DNA from: CAYXTW01 sp964452645
Lineage (GTDB): Bacteria > Zixibacteria > MSB-5A5 > GN15 > PGXB01
Assembly (NCBI GenBank): GCA_964452645.1
Contig: CAYVMO010000009.1
Span: 46,877-110,876 of the forward strand
Reading direction: 5' to 3'
Length of the DNA: 64,000 nt
Shown: positions 36,398 through 44,443 of the stretch, one piece after another
How positions within the stretch are numbered: position 1 is the first letter of the stretch
How the letters are laid out: every line of letters starts with the position of its first letter
Notes under the pieces: model-generated
Told to the model about the DNA's origin: nothing
Database searches by the model: none
Seen by the model: only the letters and a program-made list of their open reading frames with translations
Position numbers and translations under genes: made by a program

Positions 36398-36820
36398 CTA
36401 TTTCGCCTTATTATCTTCTTTCCACTTAATCAGATCGGTTATGGAGTAACTGCCGAAAACTTCCAAAAGTTTGACTTCCGCTTTTCCCAGGACGACACGT
36501 ACCGGGCAGAAATCATATTTCTCGCAACAGTCGCGGTCGTAAAGACATCTTATGAGATGATATGGCCCCTGAATAGCCTCAACCACTTCCCGGATTGTAA
36601 TCGTGGCCGGTTTTTTATTCAGAGAGAAACCGCCCTTGGCTCCACGATGGGATGTAACGATACCTTTTTTGGTCAAATTCTGGAATATTTTTGCCAGGAA
36701 TTTTTCAGGAACATCCTGGGATTCAGCGATTTCCGATAATGGTATGATTCTCTTGGGGCCTTGTTCGGCAAGATAAAGAATCCCGAAAATACCATATTCT
36801 TCAGCTTTGGTAAATTGCAT
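36398..36820 (-). CDS. Rrf2/IscR-family transcriptional regulator
   Basis: This 140-aa protein has an N-terminal winged helix (FTKAEEYGIFGILYLAEQ... IPLSEIAESQDVPEKFLAKI, then LTKKGIVTSHRGAKGGF) and a dimerisation helix. Cysteines sit at 92, 98, 99 and 105 in RCLYDRDCCEKYDFCPV. IscR uses Cys92, Cys98 and Cys104 to bind a 2Fe-2S cluster, so an Fe-S sensing role is likely. The product probably controls its own unit, which includes nifJ, an Fe-S enzyme; this is inference. A strong promoter lies upstream at 36894. A small inverted repeat (AGCCGC/GCGGCT, 36383-36399) overlaps the stop codon and is not a terminator. Confidence 0.88.
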   Translation of the reverse strand: MQFTKAEEYGIFGILYLAEQGPKRIIPLSEIAESQDVPEKFLAKIFQNLTKKGIVTSHRGAKGGFSLNKKPATITIREVVEAIQGPYHLIRCLYDRDCCEKYDFCPVRVVLGKAEVKLLEVFGSYSITDLIKWKEDNKAK

Positions 36821-36893
36821 ATCCTTTACCTCGCTTCAATTGACTTTTTCGACTTGCGGACTCTATAACTCATTTATATGCTATTCCGGCTTT

Positions 36894-36922
36894 ATAATAG
36901 ACTCGATGGGTAAAATTGTCAA
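36894..36922 (-). promoter_or_regulatory. Promoter of the rrf2-dcd-nifJ unit
   Basis: TTGACA, a 17-base spacer and TATTAT on the minus strand. The expected start is near 36886, about 65 bases before the rrf2 ATG. Confidence 0.82.
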
Positions 36923-36981
36923 TAGAATGTTGTTAATCTTTTCACAAATTATTTTCTTTTTTTATTGCCACGCATAATGTT

Positions 36982-37009
36982 TTGACGGCGTAGAAAATTC
37001 GGATATATT
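36982..37009 (+). promoter_or_regulatory. Promoter of the FAD/Fe-S oxidoreductase operon
   Basis: TTGACG, a 16-base spacer and TATATT. Transcription would start near 37016, which leaves no room for the TTG at 37021 and supports the ATG at 37069 as the translation start. Confidence 0.75.
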
Positions 37010-37068
37010 GTAATTTTGATTTGGTACCGCAAAGGGTCGGATTTAATGGGGCCGGAGAAAAAGGATTT

Positions 37069-39759
37069 ATGGGTTATTTAACGAATAAAGCGACGCTGAC
37101 CGCTTATGCCTCCGATGGCTCTATCTACGCCGACAGACCGTCTGCCGTCAGGCAGGTGCTGGCAATTGATGATATCGTTGAAACCATAAAATACGCTCGG
37201 GACAAGAATCTGTCGATTACACCTCGTGGCGGAGGGACCGGCCTGGTTGGAGGGGCGCTTGGTTCAGGAATCATCCTGGATTACAGCCGGTTTAGAAATA
37301 TCCGGAATATCGATCACGATCGCCGGATGGTTCGGACGGAGGTGGGTATCATTTACGACGAACTCAATCTGGCTGTGCGACGACATGGTCTCTTCTTTCC
37401 TCCAGATCCGTCGTCGGGCGATAGTTGCCAGATAGGGGGGATGCTGGCCAATAATGCATCCGGGCCGAGATCGGTCAAATACGGATTGACCTGCCATTTT
37501 GTCGAGGAACTGACAATTGTTGATTCGGTCGGTAAATTAATAGATCTTAAAAGACTGCGGCTTGATTCCCGGGAATTGGAATCATTTTTTATTGAAAATG
37601 AGAATTTCCGGGAAATTTATAAAGTCTTAAGGGATAATAGCCGGCTTATTAAGGAAAAGTGGCCGAAACTAAAAAAGAACTCGGCCGGATATAATCTGCT
37701 CCAGGTAATCAGCGATTTTGATGCTGGTTTTTTTAATCTTCCGGCGCTTATGATCGGCTCGGAGGGTACACTGTGCCTGTTTGTTTCGGCGGGATTGCGT
37801 TTATTGCCGATTCCGCTCGAGAAGCTGACCGTCGCATTATATTTTCAATCACTCATTGAAGCCGGTCGTGCGGTGGCGCCGATAATTGAGCTTGGTCCGT
37901 CCGGCCTCGAAATCATTGACGGTTCGACTTTGAATTTAATCGGTCGGCGGGAATTTAATATCCCGGAGAACGCCGCGGCTCTTTTGCTGATTGAGTTCGA
38001 TGATAATGTTATCACACGAAAAGAGAAATTTGAGAGACTCTTAAAAAATACATTATTGGCCGCTCCGCCGGATTACGCCGCTGACCCCGAACGAATCGCC
38101 GCGCTCTGGAGGGCACGTAAGGCAATTGTACCGACTTTGTACCGTCATCATGCAACTCGACGACCGATTTCGCTGATAGAAGATGTCTCCATCCCGCCCG
38201 AAAAGATTCCGGAATTTATTGAATATATAGCCTCTCTGTTTAAAACGCATAATTTGACTTTCGGGATTTTCGGGCATATCGGCGACGGGAATCTTCATAT
38301 CCGGCCGTTATTCGATTTGAATAACCACGAGGAATTCGAATTGGCGAAACGGATATATGATACGGTTTATGATAAAATTATCTCAATCGGTGGTTCGACA
38401 ACCGCGGAGCATGCTGTTGGGCGATTGAGAGCGTCTCTTTTAAGAAAGCTATACGGTGGCAAGATTTTTGCGATTTTCAAAGAGATAAAGCACATGCTCG
38501 ATCCGGATAATATTCTCTCGCCCGATTCGGTATTGAGCGAGGTGCCGTTCACGCATAACATTGATTTTGAAAAACTAAAATCGTACTGCGCCGCCTGCGG
38601 TAAGTGCAACGGCTATTGTCCGGCGTATGATATCTTCCGCCGGGAGGATTATTCGCCGCGTGGCTGGTTGAGAATCCTGAATCAATCCGGTGAATCCCGC
38701 AAAAATCTTGATGGATTTTTATCATTCTGCCTTAATTGCAAAAACTGTGCGACCGTTTGCCCGGCCGGGGTTGATATCGCCTCGGAGATTATAAACTACC
38801 GTTCCCAAAAAACGTCGGCTTTATCCGGTCTGGCTGTCAAACTGACCGATAATAATGCATTCCTGAATTTTTCGCTTCGTGTCGGAAAACTCTTTGAACC
38901 GATAATGAAAACCAACACCGGGAAATCGTTTGTATCGATCGCCGCCGGCGGCGTTTTTGGATTCGATAAAGACATTGAGTTTCCGGTTATTGCGGCAAAA
39001 TCGCTTCGTTCCAGATTCCCCGATAGAATCGCTCCCACCGGCGAGGTTGCATTGTTCCACGGCTGTGCCGATAATTTTCTCCGATCTAATGTAGGTGATG
39101 CCGTTTTTAAGCTGTTTGATTATCTGGGAATAAAGGTGTCCATGCCGGAGCAAAAATGCTGCGGTCTGCCGCAGGAGGTGTACGGTCATCGGGATAATTT
39201 AATCGACAAGGCGAAATTTAATATCGATAGCCTGAATCGATTCGACAGTGTTATTACCGGATGTGCCTCATGTCTTCTGAAACTGCTCGAATATAAAGAG
39301 CTTTTTGATGAATCCAGTCCATACAAACAGGCGGCTGAAAAACTGGCGGCCAGATGTTTCGATATCAGTCAGTATTTGAATCAGCTCGGATTCGATTTTT
39401 CCACGCTCGATGGAGACCACCGATTGAATGTTACTTATCACAATCCGTGTCATTTACGGCGAGCCGGTTTACATAAGGAACCGTTAAAACTCATAAGTAA
39501 ATTAGGTAACGTACAAATACATCATCCGGTCTTTGCCGACCGCTGCTGCGCTCAGGCCGGTTCGTACGGTTACGTGCATTATCGGGAATCGAAAAAAATG
39601 TTCGAAAAGAAAAAAGAAGATTATTTAAATATAAATTCTGATATAATCATGACGTCATGCCCGGCCTGCCGGATGAAAATTGACGCCGAGTTAGGAAGTA
39701 AATTCAGAGTGGTGCATCCGGTTGAAATCCTGGCCGAGCGAATAAATAATAAATTATAA
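37069..39759 (+). CDS. FAD-linked oxidase fused to Fe-S/CCG-domain reductase (GlcD-GlpC type)
   Basis: With the ATG at 37069 (AAGGA upstream) this is an 896-aa fusion. The N-terminal half is an FAD-binding type 4 oxidase: PRGGGTGLVGGALGSG, then SSGDSCQIGGMLANNASG, and the C-terminal FAD-oxidase domain with FGIFGHIGDGNLH. Two 4Fe-4S motifs follow (CAACGKCNGYCP and CLNCKNCATVCP), then two cysteine-rich CCG domains (EQKCCGLPQEVYG and DRCCAQAGSYGY). This layout oxidises a 2-hydroxy acid such as D-lactate or glycolate and passes electrons on. The substrate cannot be told from sequence. It heads a four-gene operon with cobO, an NAD-binding epimerase and trxB. Confidence 0.9.
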   Translation: MGYLTNKATLTAYASDGSIYADRPSAVRQVLAIDDIVETIKYARDKNLSITPRGGGTGLVGGALGSGIILDYSRFRNIRNIDHDRRMVRTEVGIIYDELNLAVRRHGLFFPPDPSSGDSCQIGGMLANNASGPRSVKYGLTCHFVEELTIVDSVGKLIDLKRLRLDSRELESFFIENENFREIYKVLRDNSRLIKEKWPKLKKNSAGYNLLQVISDFDAGFFNLPALMIGSEGTLCLFVSAGLRLLPIPLEKLTVALYFQSLIEAGRAVAPIIELGPSGLEIIDGSTLNLIGRREFNIPENAAALLLIEFDDNVITRKEKFERLLKNTLLAAPPDYAADPERIAALWRARKAIVPTLYRHHATRRPISLIEDVSIPPEKIPEFIEYIASLFKTHNLTFGIFGHIGDGNLHIRPLFDLNNHEEFELAKRIYDTVYDKIISIGGSTTAEHAVGRLRASLLRKLYGGKIFAIFKEIKHMLDPDNILSPDSVLSEVPFTHNIDFEKLKSYCAACGKCNGYCPAYDIFRREDYSPRGWLRILNQSGESRKNLDGFLSFCLNCKNCATVCPAGVDIASEIINYRSQKTSALSGLAVKLTDNNAFLNFSLRVGKLFEPIMKTNTGKSFVSIAAGGVFGFDKDIEFPVIAAKSLRSRFPDRIAPTGEVALFHGCADNFLRSNVGDAVFKLFDYLGIKVSMPEQKCCGLPQEVYGHRDNLIDKAKFNIDSLNRFDSVITGCASCLLKLLEYKELFDESSPYKQAAEKLAARCFDISQYLNQLGFDFSTLDGDHRLNVTYHNPCHLRRAGLHKEPLKLISKLGNVQIHHPVFADRCCAQAGSYGYVHYRESKKMFEKKKEDYLNINSDIIMTSCPACRMKIDAELGSKFRVVHPVEILAERINNKL

Positions 39760-39769
39760 TAGAGGATAA

Positions 39770-40333
39770 ATGTATATTATGGGAGCGAATAATAATCAGG
39801 AAAAAACAAAGGGATTGTTGATTGTCTATACCGGTCCCGGCAAAGGTAAAACGACCGCAGCGCTGGGAATGACAATCAGGGCGCTGGGATATGGCTGGAA
39901 AATTTGTGTCATTCAATTTATCAAGGGAAGCTGGAAGTACGGTGAGATGGACGGTATCAAAAGGCTGGCGCCGGATGTGGAATTTAATATTATGGGCGAG
40001 GGATTTGTCGGAATTGTCGATGACGACAAGCCGATTGAGACACATCAGAAGGCTGCCCGCAAAGCTTATGACACGGCAATTGAAAAAATGCTGTCGGGGA
40101 AGTACAATCTGGTTATACTCGATGAATTGAATGTTGCCGTTAAGCTGGGCTTGGTTTCTCTGGAGCAATTGCAGAAATTGGTGGCGAAAAAACCGGAGGA
40201 ATTAAGTCTGGTGATAACCGGAAGAGATGCGAATGACTGGCTGATTGAACAGGCGGATCTGGTCACCGAAATGAAAGAAATCAAACATCCCTTCCAGAAG
40301 GGCATCCTGGCGCAGAAGGGTATCGATTATTGA
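39770..40333 (+). CDS. cobO: Cob(I)alamin adenosyltransferase, CobO/BtuR type
   Basis: This 187-aa P-loop protein has GPGKGKTTAALGM near the N-terminus and the family blocks VIQFIKGSWKYGE, LVILDELNVAVKLGL and VITGRDANDWLIEQADLVTEM. It adenosylates corrinoids to make coenzyme B12 precursors. GAGG lies close to the ATG at 39770, ten bases after the oxidoreductase stop. No cobalamin riboswitch is visible upstream. The operon context links B12 supply to redox enzymes, though the connection is unclear. The same organism could use B12 for class II ribonucleotide reductase or mutases outside this window. Confidence 0.92.
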   Translation: MYIMGANNNQEKTKGLLIVYTGPGKGKTTAALGMTIRALGYGWKICVIQFIKGSWKYGEMDGIKRLAPDVEFNIMGEGFVGIVDDDKPIETHQKAARKAYDTAIEKMLSGKYNLVILDELNVAVKLGLVSLEQLQKLVAKKPEELSLVITGRDANDWLIEQADLVTEMKEIKHPFQKGILAQKGIDY

Positions 40334-41214
40334 ACATCGCGATTACAGGTGCCTCCGGATTCGTCGGTCGACATCTGGTCGCTTCTCTGGCCGAAACCGA
40401 ACATAACATAAGACTTCTGGTTCACAAAAAACATATTGACAATATATCAGGCAATAAAATCGAGACGGTTTTCGGTGATGTTCATAATCCTGATTCTTTA
40501 AATAAGGCCTTTGGGGGCATCGATGCTATTTATCATCTGGTCGGGATTATCGCCGAGACCGGACAACTGACTTTTGAGAAGACGGTCGCGGCCGGGACAA
40601 AAAATGTTGTCGCGGCCTGTATAAGAAATAATGTCCGTCATATAGTTTATCTGTCTGCCTTGGGAACGTCGGAAACGGCCATCTCGAAATATCATCAATC
40701 GAAATGGCAGGCTGAAGAAGCAATTCGCAATTCGGGAATCGATTATACTATTTTCAGACCGTCAGTAATTTTCGGTGTGGGTGACGGTTTTGTCAGTATG
40801 CTGGTCAGGTTGATAAAAAAATCCCCGTTAACGCCGGTCGTAGGGCGTGGCGATTTTTTACTTCAGCCGGTTTATATTAAAGACCTGGTCCATTTATTGA
40901 TAGAAACTCTGGGAAATAAAAAGGCCCGAAACAAAACAATCGAAATCGGCGGTCCCGATAAATTTTCCTATAAAGAAATTCTGAGAATTATTAAAAGGGT
41001 CTTGAATAAAAAACGCGGGAACCTATATTTGCCGATGTGGTTTATGAAGCTAAATGCTTTTTTGCTGGAAAGGATACTGAAGCCGTCGCCGATAACAACC
41101 GACCAGTTGAAAATGCTCGAAGTCGGTAATACGTGCGACAATAAAAATCTGTATGAAACATTTGAAATTGAATTAACCGCTTTCGAGCAAGGTTTGCGCA
41201 ACTATATGGGGTAA
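40330..41214 (+). CDS. NAD(P)-binding epimerase-like protein (NDUFA9/SDR-a5 type)
   Basis: This 294-aa protein is an extended/atypical SDR. It opens with the Rossmann motif ITGASGFVGRHLVASL, has DVHNPDSLNKAF, and continues with YLSALGTSE and FRPSVIFGVGDGFVSML. The Tyr-x-x-x-Lys motif is present only weakly as YHQSKWQAEE, which is the pattern of NDUFA9-like members that bind NAD(P)H without strong catalysis. Translation starts at a TTG that overlaps the cobO stop by four bases, so coupling is expected. The role is probably quinone or complex-associated redox chemistry; this is family-based and uncertain. Confidence 0.82.
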   Translation: MNIAITGASGFVGRHLVASLAETEHNIRLLVHKKHIDNISGNKIETVFGDVHNPDSLNKAFGGIDAIYHLVGIIAETGQLTFEKTVAAGTKNVVAACIRNNVRHIVYLSALGTSETAISKYHQSKWQAEEAIRNSGIDYTIFRPSVIFGVGDGFVSMLVRLIKKSPLTPVVGRGDFLLQPVYIKDLVHLLIETLGNKKARNKTIEIGGPDKFSYKEILRIIKRVLNKKRGNLYLPMWFMKLNAFLLERILKPSPITTDQLKMLEVGNTCDNKNLYETFEIELTAFEQGLRNYMG

Positions 41215-41217
41215 GTG

Positions 41218-42147
41218 ATGGCTGAGAAAAATTATGATATTGTTGTTGTCGGTGGGGGACCGGGTGGTCTGACGGCTGGAATGTACTGCGCTCGTGCCAG
41301 ACGGAAAACGATATTAATAGAGAAGTATATGCCCGGAGGTCAGATTGCCAATACCGAGGATGTCGAGGATTATCCCGGTTTTGAGAAAATCTCCGGTCCC
41401 GAGTTGGCTATGAAGATGGCCGATCATGCCAAAAAATTCGGTCTGGAAATAATCTCGGATGAAGTGAAGGAAATCTACTCCGAGGGTGACGATCGACTGG
41501 TCCGCGTCGCTTCGGGAGATGTTTATCGAGCCAAAGCGGTAATTGTATCGACGGGTGGCTCGCCCAATAAGCTTAATGTTCCGGGCGAAGGGGAATTCGC
41601 CGGCAAAGGTGTATCATACTGCGCCATATGCGACGGAGCCTTCTTTAAGGACGAAATCATTGCCGTCGCCGGCGGTGGCGATGCTGCCGTTGAAGAGGGT
41701 AATTTCCTGACAAAATACGGCAAGAAAGTCTACATCATTCATCGCCGTGATCAACTTCGGGCGCAGAAAATCATTCAGGATCGCGCTTTCAAGAATGACA
41801 AAATTGAATTTATATGGGATACGGTAATTGAGTCCATCAATGGCGATGACAGAGTCCGCTCGCTGTCATTAAAAAATGTCAAAACCGGTGAGACGTCCAC
41901 GCTGGACGTCGGCGCGATATTTGTTTTTATCGGTTTCGTTCCGAATTCCGATCTGTTTCGGGAACCGGTAAATAAAAACGAGGGCGGGTACATTATCACT
42001 GATACAAGAATGGAAACCTCTCTCAAAGGTGTTTTTGCCTGCGGTGACGTCCGTGAGCAACTGGTAAAACAGATAACCAATGCGGTCGGTGACGGTACCA
42101 CCGCCGCTGTCGCCGCTGAAAAACACATAGAGGAATTAGAGGATTAA
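41218..42147 (+). CDS. trxB: Thioredoxin reductase
   Basis: This 309-aa flavoprotein has the FAD motif VVVGGGPGGLTAGMYCARA, the redox-active CAIC pair (Cys135, Cys138), the NADPH-binding AVAGGGDAAVEEG, and the C-terminal GVFACGDVREQLVKQ. It reduces thioredoxin with NADPH. The ATG at 41218 follows a GGGG stretch; a GTG at 41215 is the only other in-frame option and adds one residue. It ends the operon of oxidoreductase, cobO and epimerase genes. It is of low-molecular-weight bacterial type. Confidence 0.95.
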   Translation: MAEKNYDIVVVGGGPGGLTAGMYCARARRKTILIEKYMPGGQIANTEDVEDYPGFEKISGPELAMKMADHAKKFGLEIISDEVKEIYSEGDDRLVRVASGDVYRAKAVIVSTGGSPNKLNVPGEGEFAGKGVSYCAICDGAFFKDEIIAVAGGGDAAVEEGNFLTKYGKKVYIIHRRDQLRAQKIIQDRAFKNDKIEFIWDTVIESINGDDRVRSLSLKNVKTGETSTLDVGAIFVFIGFVPNSDLFREPVNKNEGGYIITDTRMETSLKGVFACGDVREQLVKQITNAVGDGTTAAVAAEKHIEELED

Positions 42148-42199
42148 CGAACGATAGCGATAAAGCGGCGCGATTTTTAAAATCATTTGTTTTTCGAAA

Positions 42200-43225
42200 T
42201 TATTTCGTGACATACAAATAGACTAATATAACGACGACTATAAATGCGATAAAGATAAGCATGAGGGGAAGATTACTCGATTTTGATTTTACGGTTCCGG
42301 CGATACTTTCCGTTTGAGAATCGTTTTCGTCTTTTATTTCCGTTTTTTTTAGCGTTCGAAGCTTATTCACAACTTCATTCTCTTTTTTAATCATGGCATC
42401 TTCTTCATTGGAAACAGTGACCGGAGCGATTTCCGGGAGATTCGATTGCCCCTCGACTTTATCGATTCGCAATGCAATAACCGTAACATTATCCTGCCCG
42501 CCGTGATCGTTGGCTAACCTGACAAGATTGTCGACAATAAGATTTACATCGTCGCCGCACTCCCTGGCCACTGACGAAATTTCATCATCTTCAGCATACC
42601 CGCACAATCCGTCGGAACAGAAAATATAAATTTCACCGGCGTGAACTTTGTCGGATCGGAAATCGATTTCAACATTTTCGCGCACGCCAAGGGCACGTGT
42701 GATGACATTACGGTTGGTAAATTCGGCCGCTTCCTCCTCCGTAAATGCTCCCGTTTGTCTGAGTTCCGATACCCAGGAATGATCGGTCGTCATGCGCACC
42801 ATCTGGTTCCCTTTCACGCGATAGATGCGGCTGTCGCCGACGTGAGCGATATTAAGTAAATCATCCTGCAGCGCGGCGGCCACAATGGTCGTACCCATAC
42901 CGTTGTAATCGTCGTTGGAAATCGCCATCATATATATGCTTCGATTGGCGATACGGATGGCCTTGATGAGCAGATCGCCGCGTGCGGGAAATTCCGCCGG
43001 CAGTTTAAGTGTCTCATCTGCGGAAATCGAATCACCCAGGTCCGTGAAACATTGCTCAATGATCAAACAGGCTTCATTCGAAGCCACCTCTCCGGCCTGG
43101 TGCCCGCCCATACCGTCACAGACCAAAAACAAATTTTGTCGCCGGACAATCTTAAAACAGTCTTCGTTGCCGGCTCGAACCAATCCCTTGTCGGTTTTCC
43201 CGGCAACTGTGATGCTTACATTCAA
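42200..43225 (-). CDS. PP2C-type Ser/Thr protein phosphatase with C-terminal membrane anchor
   Basis: This 341-aa protein has the PPM/PP2C signatures: DKGLVRAGNEDCF, LVCDGMGGHQAGEVAS, GMGTTIVAAAL, HVGDSRIYR, IFCSDGLCGY and GGQDNVTVIAL. The acidic residues bind the two catalytic manganese ions. A hydrophilic linker of about 70 residues leads to one C-terminal span (LMLIFIAFIVVVILVYLY), so the catalytic domain faces the cytoplasm. Translation starts at TTG with GGAGA upstream. No partner kinase gene is in the window. Such enzymes reverse Ser/Thr kinase signalling. Confidence 0.93.
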   Translation of the reverse strand: MNVSITVAGKTDKGLVRAGNEDCFKIVRRQNLFLVCDGMGGHQAGEVASNEACLIIEQCFTDLGDSISADETLKLPAEFPARGDLLIKAIRIANRSIYMMAISNDDYNGMGTTIVAAALQDDLLNIAHVGDSRIYRVKGNQMVRMTTDHSWVSELRQTGAFTEEEAAEFTNRNVITRALGVRENVEIDFRSDKVHAGEIYIFCSDGLCGYAEDDEISSVARECGDDVNLIVDNLVRLANDHGGQDNVTVIALRIDKVEGQSNLPEIAPVTVSNEEDAMIKKENEVVNKLRTLKKTEIKDENDSQTESIAGTVKSKSSNLPLMLIFIAFIVVVILVYLYVTK

Positions 43226-43259
43226 TGCGTCTCCGATCCAAACGACTATTTTCGCCTAT

Positions 43260-43288
43260 ATCCTAAAAAAGACAAATTATAATGACAA
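43260..43288 (-). promoter_or_regulatory. Possible promoter of the PP2C gene
   Basis: TTGTCA, a 17-base spacer and TAGGAT on the minus strand, 35 bases before the TTG start. Both hexamers deviate from consensus at one or two positions. Confidence 0.5.
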
Positions 43289-43317
43289 GCAAGTAAATTT
43301 TTTAAAAAATAAAATGA

Positions 43318-43342
43318 GAAAACCCCGATTTGCGGGGTTTTC
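43318..43342 (-). terminator. Terminator after the secreted-protein gene at 43366
   Basis: GAAAACCCCG and CGGGGTTTTC pair around a five-base loop. A U-rich tail (TTTTATTTTTT) follows on the minus strand after a few bases. Confidence 0.85.
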
Positions 43343-43365
43343 CAAAATTCCTGACCATAACAATA

Positions 43366-44379
43366 TTATTTCATCAGCAACATTTTCTTAACGGCACTTA
43401 GCTCACCGGCTCTAATGCGATATAAATATACGCCGCTGGCCAATCCTCCGGCATCGTACTCAATAGTATGAAAGCCGGCTTCGAGACCACCCAGATTGAC
43501 CTTATTAACCGTTCGACCCAGAATGTCAAAAATCTCCAGTTCCGCGCTGGCTTTGCCAGGCAAATTAAAAGCGATGACTGTAGTCGGATTAAACGGATTG
43601 GGATAATTCTGGTATAATTTGAAAACACCGGGAAGTAGCCGACTGTCTTCTTCGGGCGTGCTGGTCGGAATCATGACATGGGTGATGACTGTATCATCGA
43701 CAAAAACAGCCGTGTCGGCGCCGGATATGACTTTAAAGAAAACGGATTCGTCGGTATCAACATAAATCGCATAAGGTATTCGCAGGTCGAAATAGATAAT
43801 AGCATCTTCACCGGGAAGGGCATAAGCGAAATCGCTCATAGGTTTGATAAGCCAGCCGTGTTCCGAAACGGCAGATACGGTATAAAAGTCGGTTCCCTGC
43901 CCGGTATTGCGAACGGTGGCATAATAGCGAACGGTCCCACCTGGGACAGCCTGTCCATCATCGGGACTATCGACCAACATCATCGAGACGTCGGCGGTCG
44001 CAGATAGATTAACTTCGATTCTATCGCCAAGCGCACTCCAAACCGGATCATCGGGGCCCTGCGGAGTGGCCAGTCGACCATTAATGTAAAAGGTTATGTT
44101 TTCACCGGATTCCGCCCCATCGCCATAGTTATCCTTGCCGTAGACCGACATACAGCCATATTGGCCTTCATTATGAACGGTAACTGTGCCGCAATGTACT
44201 CCGGAAGTATCATAAGCATCAATTATTGATCCGACAGGAATCGGATTGCCGTTATAACTTGAAGCCGATCCATAAAAACAGGTCCAGACGGAAGTCGGGA
44301 TTACTTCAGCGGAGACTCCTGATACAATCAGTGCCGCCAGTCCGCCGGCGATCAGGAATTTAAAAAATATTTTCAACAT
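43366..44379 (-). CDS. Secreted protein with type IX sorting tail and PVGS/DAYD module
   Basis: This 337-aa protein has a signal peptide (hydrophobic core then GVSAEV). Residues about 30-130 hold a module (IPVGSIIDAYD, GVHCGTVTV, GQYGCMSVYG) that recurs twice in the neighbouring 1648-aa protein. An Ig-like domain follows (about 135-240). The C-terminus is a standard type IX sorting domain: FKLYQNYPNPFNPTTVIAFN, then LEIFDILGRTV, ending KKMLLMK. The tail directs export and surface attachment in FCB bacteria. Upstream lies a GC-rich hairpin rather than a promoter, so the gene may be read from the 49648 promoter as well. Function unknown. Confidence 0.87.
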   Translation of the reverse strand: MLKIFFKFLIAGGLAALIVSGVSAEVIPTSVWTCFYGSASSYNGNPIPVGSIIDAYDTSGVHCGTVTVHNEGQYGCMSVYGKDNYGDGAESGENITFYINGRLATPQGPDDPVWSALGDRIEVNLSATADVSMMLVDSPDDGQAVPGGTVRYYATVRNTGQGTDFYTVSAVSEHGWLIKPMSDFAYALPGEDAIIYFDLRIPYAIYVDTDESVFFKVISGADTAVFVDDTVITHVMIPTSTPEEDSRLLPGVFKLYQNYPNPFNPTTVIAFNLPGKASAELEIFDILGRTVNKVNLGGLEAGFHTIEYDAGGLASGVYLYRIRAGELSAVKKMLLMK

Positions 44380-44395
44380 TTATTTCACCACCCTC

Positions 44396-44424
44396 AACCG
44401 GCCGTCGTATTATGACGGCCGGTT
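44396..44424. other. GC-rich hairpin between two co-oriented secreted-protein genes
   Basis: AACCGGCCGTC and GACGGCCGGTT pair perfectly around seven bases. In the direction of the genes (minus) no U-run follows, so partial termination, RNA processing or protection of the upstream mRNA is more likely than full termination. A T4 tract follows only on the plus strand. Confidence 0.6.
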
Positions 44425-44443
44425 TTAAGTTAATATATTTTTT

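Noticed and set aside
36254..36739. 161-aa plus-strand frame opposite rrf2
   Set aside because: The minus strand encodes a clear Rrf2 regulator; the plus frame is its shadow.
36821..37068. Cobalamin riboswitch ahead of the cobO operon
   Set aside because: No B12-box-like sequence or matching arrangement is visible and the leader is only about 50 bases.
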